Assembly (NCBI RefSeq): GCF_018332695.1
Contig: NZ_BOQN01000054.1
Span: forward strand, 1 to 45,290
Length of the DNA: 45,290 bases
Reading direction: 5' to 3'
Origin: Paractinoplanes toevensis
Lineage (GTDB): Bacteria; Actinomycetota; Actinomycetes; Mycobacteriales; Micromonosporaceae
Numbering within the stretch: position 1 is the first letter of the stretch; each line of letters begins with the position of its first letter. The notes under the pieces are model-generated. The model worked only from the letters and a program-made list of their open reading frames with translations, did no database searches and was not told where the DNA came from. Shown one piece after another: positions 43,197-45,290 of the stretch. The position numbers and the translations under genes were made by a program.

Positions 43197-43516
43197 CATA
43201 CCTCATCGGTCTGCGCCAGGCGTCGCGCCGGTACCCTGCGCAAATTGATCTCAAACCGGCCCGGGGTCCGGTGGCCGAGCCGACCGGCCCGCACGCCGTG
43301 TGGTGGCGGCGTCATCACGCCACCTCGTGGCCAGGACGGCAGGACAGCGGAGAGTGAGCAACGGCGACAGGCCGTAAACACCGAGAGCCGCGCCGGAGGC
43401 GACGCTGCCTTCGACGCGGTGGCCGATTTCGATCAGGCGTTTCGGTGTCCGGAAAGCGGGACCCGGCGGCTCGATGACGGCGGCGGTGCCGCTCGGCCGG
43501 CGGTGATCGCGGGCGG
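43197..43516. other. Non-coding gap
   Basis: No frame on either strand reads like protein and no ribosome site precedes any start. I see no tRNA, terminator or repeat in it; only short imperfect inversions (for example GGCG..CGCC near 43308) are present. Confidence 0.5.
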
Positions 43517-44038
43517 TCAGGCCAGCCAGACCGCGGCAACCACGATCGCCAGGGCGGCGCCGAGCATCGCCTGCAGCAGCAATGCCGGGCCGAGGTGCGA
43601 CCACATCGTCGGGATGCGCGGAGTGAGCGGCTGCATGGTGGTCAGATTGACCACCTGCACCAGCCGCACCGGCAGCCGATGATCCTTCTGCGGAACCGTC
43701 CTGAGCTGGATCAGGTCACCCCGGTGCAGCGCGGACTGGGGCAGGTGACCGTGCATCTCGACCTCGTAGGTCTGGCCCAGGTCGTCGCGCACCCGCACCG
43801 GTGTCACGAGAAACTCGGGCCCCTTCTTCAACTCCTTGAAACTGCGGCGGGTGGCCCGCATGCGCAGCAGCGAGCCGATCAACTGGACGACGGCGGCGGT
43901 GACGTAGACGACGATCAGTAGCGGCTGGCCGACCTTCACCTCACGGGTGTAGGCGGCCTGGTAACCGGCGAACCGGCCGGTGATGACGGGGCTGACGTGC
44001 CGGAGGATCTGCTCTCGGTACAGCTCGACCTCGTCCAT
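43517..44038 (-). CDS. Two-helix membrane protein of unknown function
   Basis: 173 aa. A first helix (LLIVVYVTAAVVQLIGSLL, about 40-58) is followed by a cytoplasmic or external beta domain (about 65-145: PEFLVTPVRVRDDLGQTYEVEMHGHL, LHRGDLIQLRTVPQ, VRLVQVVNLTT). A last helix (LLLQAMLGAALAIVVAAVWLA) forms the C-terminus. The middle domain resembles a small OB- or RDD-free beta barrel; I do not recognise the family. The ribosome site is AGGAGGTGATC, fully complementary to the 16S 3' end and 5-7 nt before the ATG, so strong expression is likely. Confidence 0.75.
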   Translation of the reverse strand: MDEVELYREQILRHVSPVITGRFAGYQAAYTREVKVGQPLLIVVYVTAAVVQLIGSLLRMRATRRSFKELKKGPEFLVTPVRVRDDLGQTYEVEMHGHLPQSALHRGDLIQLRTVPQKDHRLPVRLVQVVNLTTMQPLTPRIPTMWSHLGPALLLQAMLGAALAIVVAAVWLA

Positions 44039-44068
44039 GGGGGATCACCTCCTGGATGTCTTAATATC

Positions 44069-44093
44069 GTACGGAGAGCAACTGATTCCGTAC
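44069..44093. promoter_or_regulatory. Inverted repeat in divergent promoter region
   Basis: GTACGGA (44069-44075) and TCCGTAC (44087-44093) are separated by 11 nt, one helical turn. It lies 31-55 nt upstream of the minus-strand membrane gene (start 44038) and ~126 nt before the plus-strand gene at 44219. Confidence 0.4.
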
Positions 44094-44218
44094 CGTGAGT
44101 GAATCTTGGCTCTTCTTTCTCTTCCTCTGAAATGCGGAAAAAGGCGCGAATCACCGCAAGGAAAAGGTGAACTTGACTCGGAACCGTGCGGTCGCGCGCG
44201 GGGAAGGGGTCAGGGACA

Positions 44219-45290
44219 GTGGCACCGACAGAGACCTTCGTCGATCCGGAGAGCGTCCTCGCGCAGACCGCACGAGAGATGCTCGCGACGCACGCCGGCG
44301 GCGCCGGACCCAGCGAGGGCATGACCGAGTGCCCCGTCTGCGGCGAGCCGCTGCCGTGCCCCGCCGGCCGCTCCGCCGCCGAGGTACTCGAGGCAGCCGG
44401 CCTGGCCGAGGCGTCCGGGCTGATCTCGGTGCATCGGCAGGGCCTGCCCGGCCCCGCAGCCTACGAGGAGGAGCAGGCGTACGCGTCACCGCTCGCGTTC
44501 GGCTCGCCCCCCGATGTCCCCGCCGAGACGTACGACGGCCCGGCCTGGAACGGCCCGTCGGCCGGCACCCCCTACCTGGACAGCAGCCCGGTCGAGGTGT
44601 CCTTCGCCCCGGCCGAGCCGTCCCTGATGCCGGAGCCACCCCGCTACAAGCCGCCGGTGCCGACCGGCCTGTCGTTCGACCTGCCCCCGGTCGAGAACCC
44701 GGCCCCCGCCACCGACCCCGGCCGGGATGACGAGCCCCGCCTGAGCGGCATGACCGTGGCCTCCCTGAGCCAGCACGACGACCTGCGAGGCACCCCACCC
44801 CCCGAGCCGATCGGCCCGGCCGGCCTACGCCCCGGCCCACTCCCACCCGCGGGCCCGCCCGACCCGTCCACCGCCGGCTGGTCCACCCACGCCGAGTCAT
44901 CCTGGTCCACCCAGCCGGACCCAGCCGGCTCCGCGCTCGCGGCACCGGCCGGCTCCCGTCGGCCGTCGGCGTTCTCCGCCCAGAGCGATCCGTCCGGCCC
45001 GGGGTGGTCCTCCACCCAGTCGGAGACGTCCGGTTCCGGGCTTTCCGCCGCAGGCGCCTGGCCCTCCGCTCTCGCCGAGCAGTCCGGCTCCGCGCTTGCC
45101 GCCCAAGCCGGGCCGTCCGACCCCGGCTGGTTGCCCACCCAGCCGGAGTCGTTCGGCTCTTCGCTCGCGGCCCGCGCCGGCTCCGCCGACTGGCCGTCCG
45201 GTCAGGCCGAGCCGCCGGCTTCGGGGCTGTCAGGCCGGCCCGGTCCGTCGAGTGCCGACCGGTCGTCGGCCGAGGCGTCGGGTTCGGCGT
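44219..45290 (+). CDS. Repetitive Ser/Gly/Pro/Trp protein with N-terminal Cys motif, 3' truncated
   Basis: The frame opens at GTG 44219 (AGGGG about 10 nt upstream) and stays open for 357 codons to the window edge. Residues 1-35 form an acidic helix (ETFVDPESVLAQTAREML). TECPVCGEPLPCPAG at about 38-52 has a CxxC-x5-C pattern that may hold zinc. After ~190 residues of Pro-rich sequence, degenerate units of the type DPxxxGWxxTQxExxGSxLAAxAG recur to the end. I do not recognise it. The codon pattern is strongly coding (GC-rich third positions). No signal peptide or membrane segment appears in the part seen. Confidence 0.7.
   Translation, partial: MAPTETFVDPESVLAQTAREMLATHAGGAGPSEGMTECPVCGEPLPCPAGRSAAEVLEAAGLAEASGLISVHRQGLPGPAAYEEEQAYASPLAFGSPPDVPAETYDGPAWNGPSAGTPYLDSSPVEVSFAPAEPSLMPEPPRYKPPVPTGLSFDLPPVENPAPATDPGRDDEPRLSGMTVASLSQHDDLRGTPPPEPIGPAGLRPGPLPPAGPPDPSTAGWSTHAESSWSTQPDPAGSALAAPAGSRRPSAFSAQSDPSGPGWSSTQSETSGSGLSAAGAWPSALAEQSGSALAAQAGPSDPGWLPTQPESFGSSLAARAGSADWPSGQAEPPASGLSGRPGPSSADRSSAEASGSA

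Noticed and set aside
43245..43682. Plus-strand frame over the gap beside the GCS2 gene
   Set aside because: It has no ribosome site or family pattern and overlaps the well-supported minus-strand membrane gene.
40021..44176. Shared 11-mer GGTGAACTTGA at 40021-40031 and 44166-44176, both before secreted or repeat protein genes
   Set aside because: Distances to the start codons differ (10 and 43 nt) and one 11-bp match in 45 kb is weak evidence for a common site.

Overview
The window is very GC-rich and gene-dense, with GTG/ATG starts, GTGA/ATGA start-stop overlaps and several leaderless-type promoters, as in an actinomycete. The best pointer to the genus is the gene at 2065-3186, which has the layout of the sporangiospore-maturation hydrolase GsmA of Actinoplanes. 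I infer Actinoplanes or a close Micromonosporaceae relative.

Layout. 1-73 is the tail of a SigB/F/G-type sigma factor. 215-1842 (minus) holds a stress-type membrane protein coupled to a PAP2 phosphatase. 2065-11516 (plus) holds gsmA, a CHASE/PAS histidine kinase, an aldo/keto reductase, the RNA helicase HrpA, a small DUF protein and a secreted LamG protein. 11517-13626 is mostly non-coding: a 38-bp tandem repeat, a terminator, an unrecognised 77-aa gene with a long leader, an RDD membrane protein and a repeat-rich gene desert. 13627-20508 (minus) holds a cobalamin-binding protein translationally coupled to a SpoIIE-type phosphatase, exonuclease III, a GGDEF-EAL protein and a double-Usp protein. 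20673-23357 (plus) holds citrate synthase, a polysaccharide deacetylase bracketed by inverted copies of a ~95-bp repeat, and a SnoaL-like protein. 23347-25923 (minus) is a heavily frameshifted catalase/alpha-dioxygenase fusion pseudogene. 26019-27858 (minus) is a glycosyltransferase plus a membrane protein. 27975-31879 (plus) is a second GGDEF-EAL protein and a gluconokinase.

31880-36561 is a cobalamin riboswitch followed by a one-polypeptide AAA+/VWA chelatase, CobO, cobyrinate a,c-diamide synthase and a CbiG-C/CobE protein, with a membrane-protein gene overlapping the end. 37533-39899 (minus) is a secreted GH92 glycosidase behind a palindrome-rich promoter region. 40041-41858 is an LPxTG-type surface protein whose tail runs antisense into a glutamate-cysteine ligase gene (41680-43161, minus). 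A two-helix membrane protein follows, then a repetitive Ser/Gly/Pro/Trp protein that runs off the right end.

Themes: signalling (histidine kinase, SpoIIE phosphatase, two c-di-GMP proteins, Usp), cell-wall and spore biology (gsmA, deacetylase, surface protein), and cobalamin both as product (riboswitch operon) and as probable sensor ligand (13627-14670). The phosphatase plus CarH-like B12 protein pair is the best candidate for an undescribed system.
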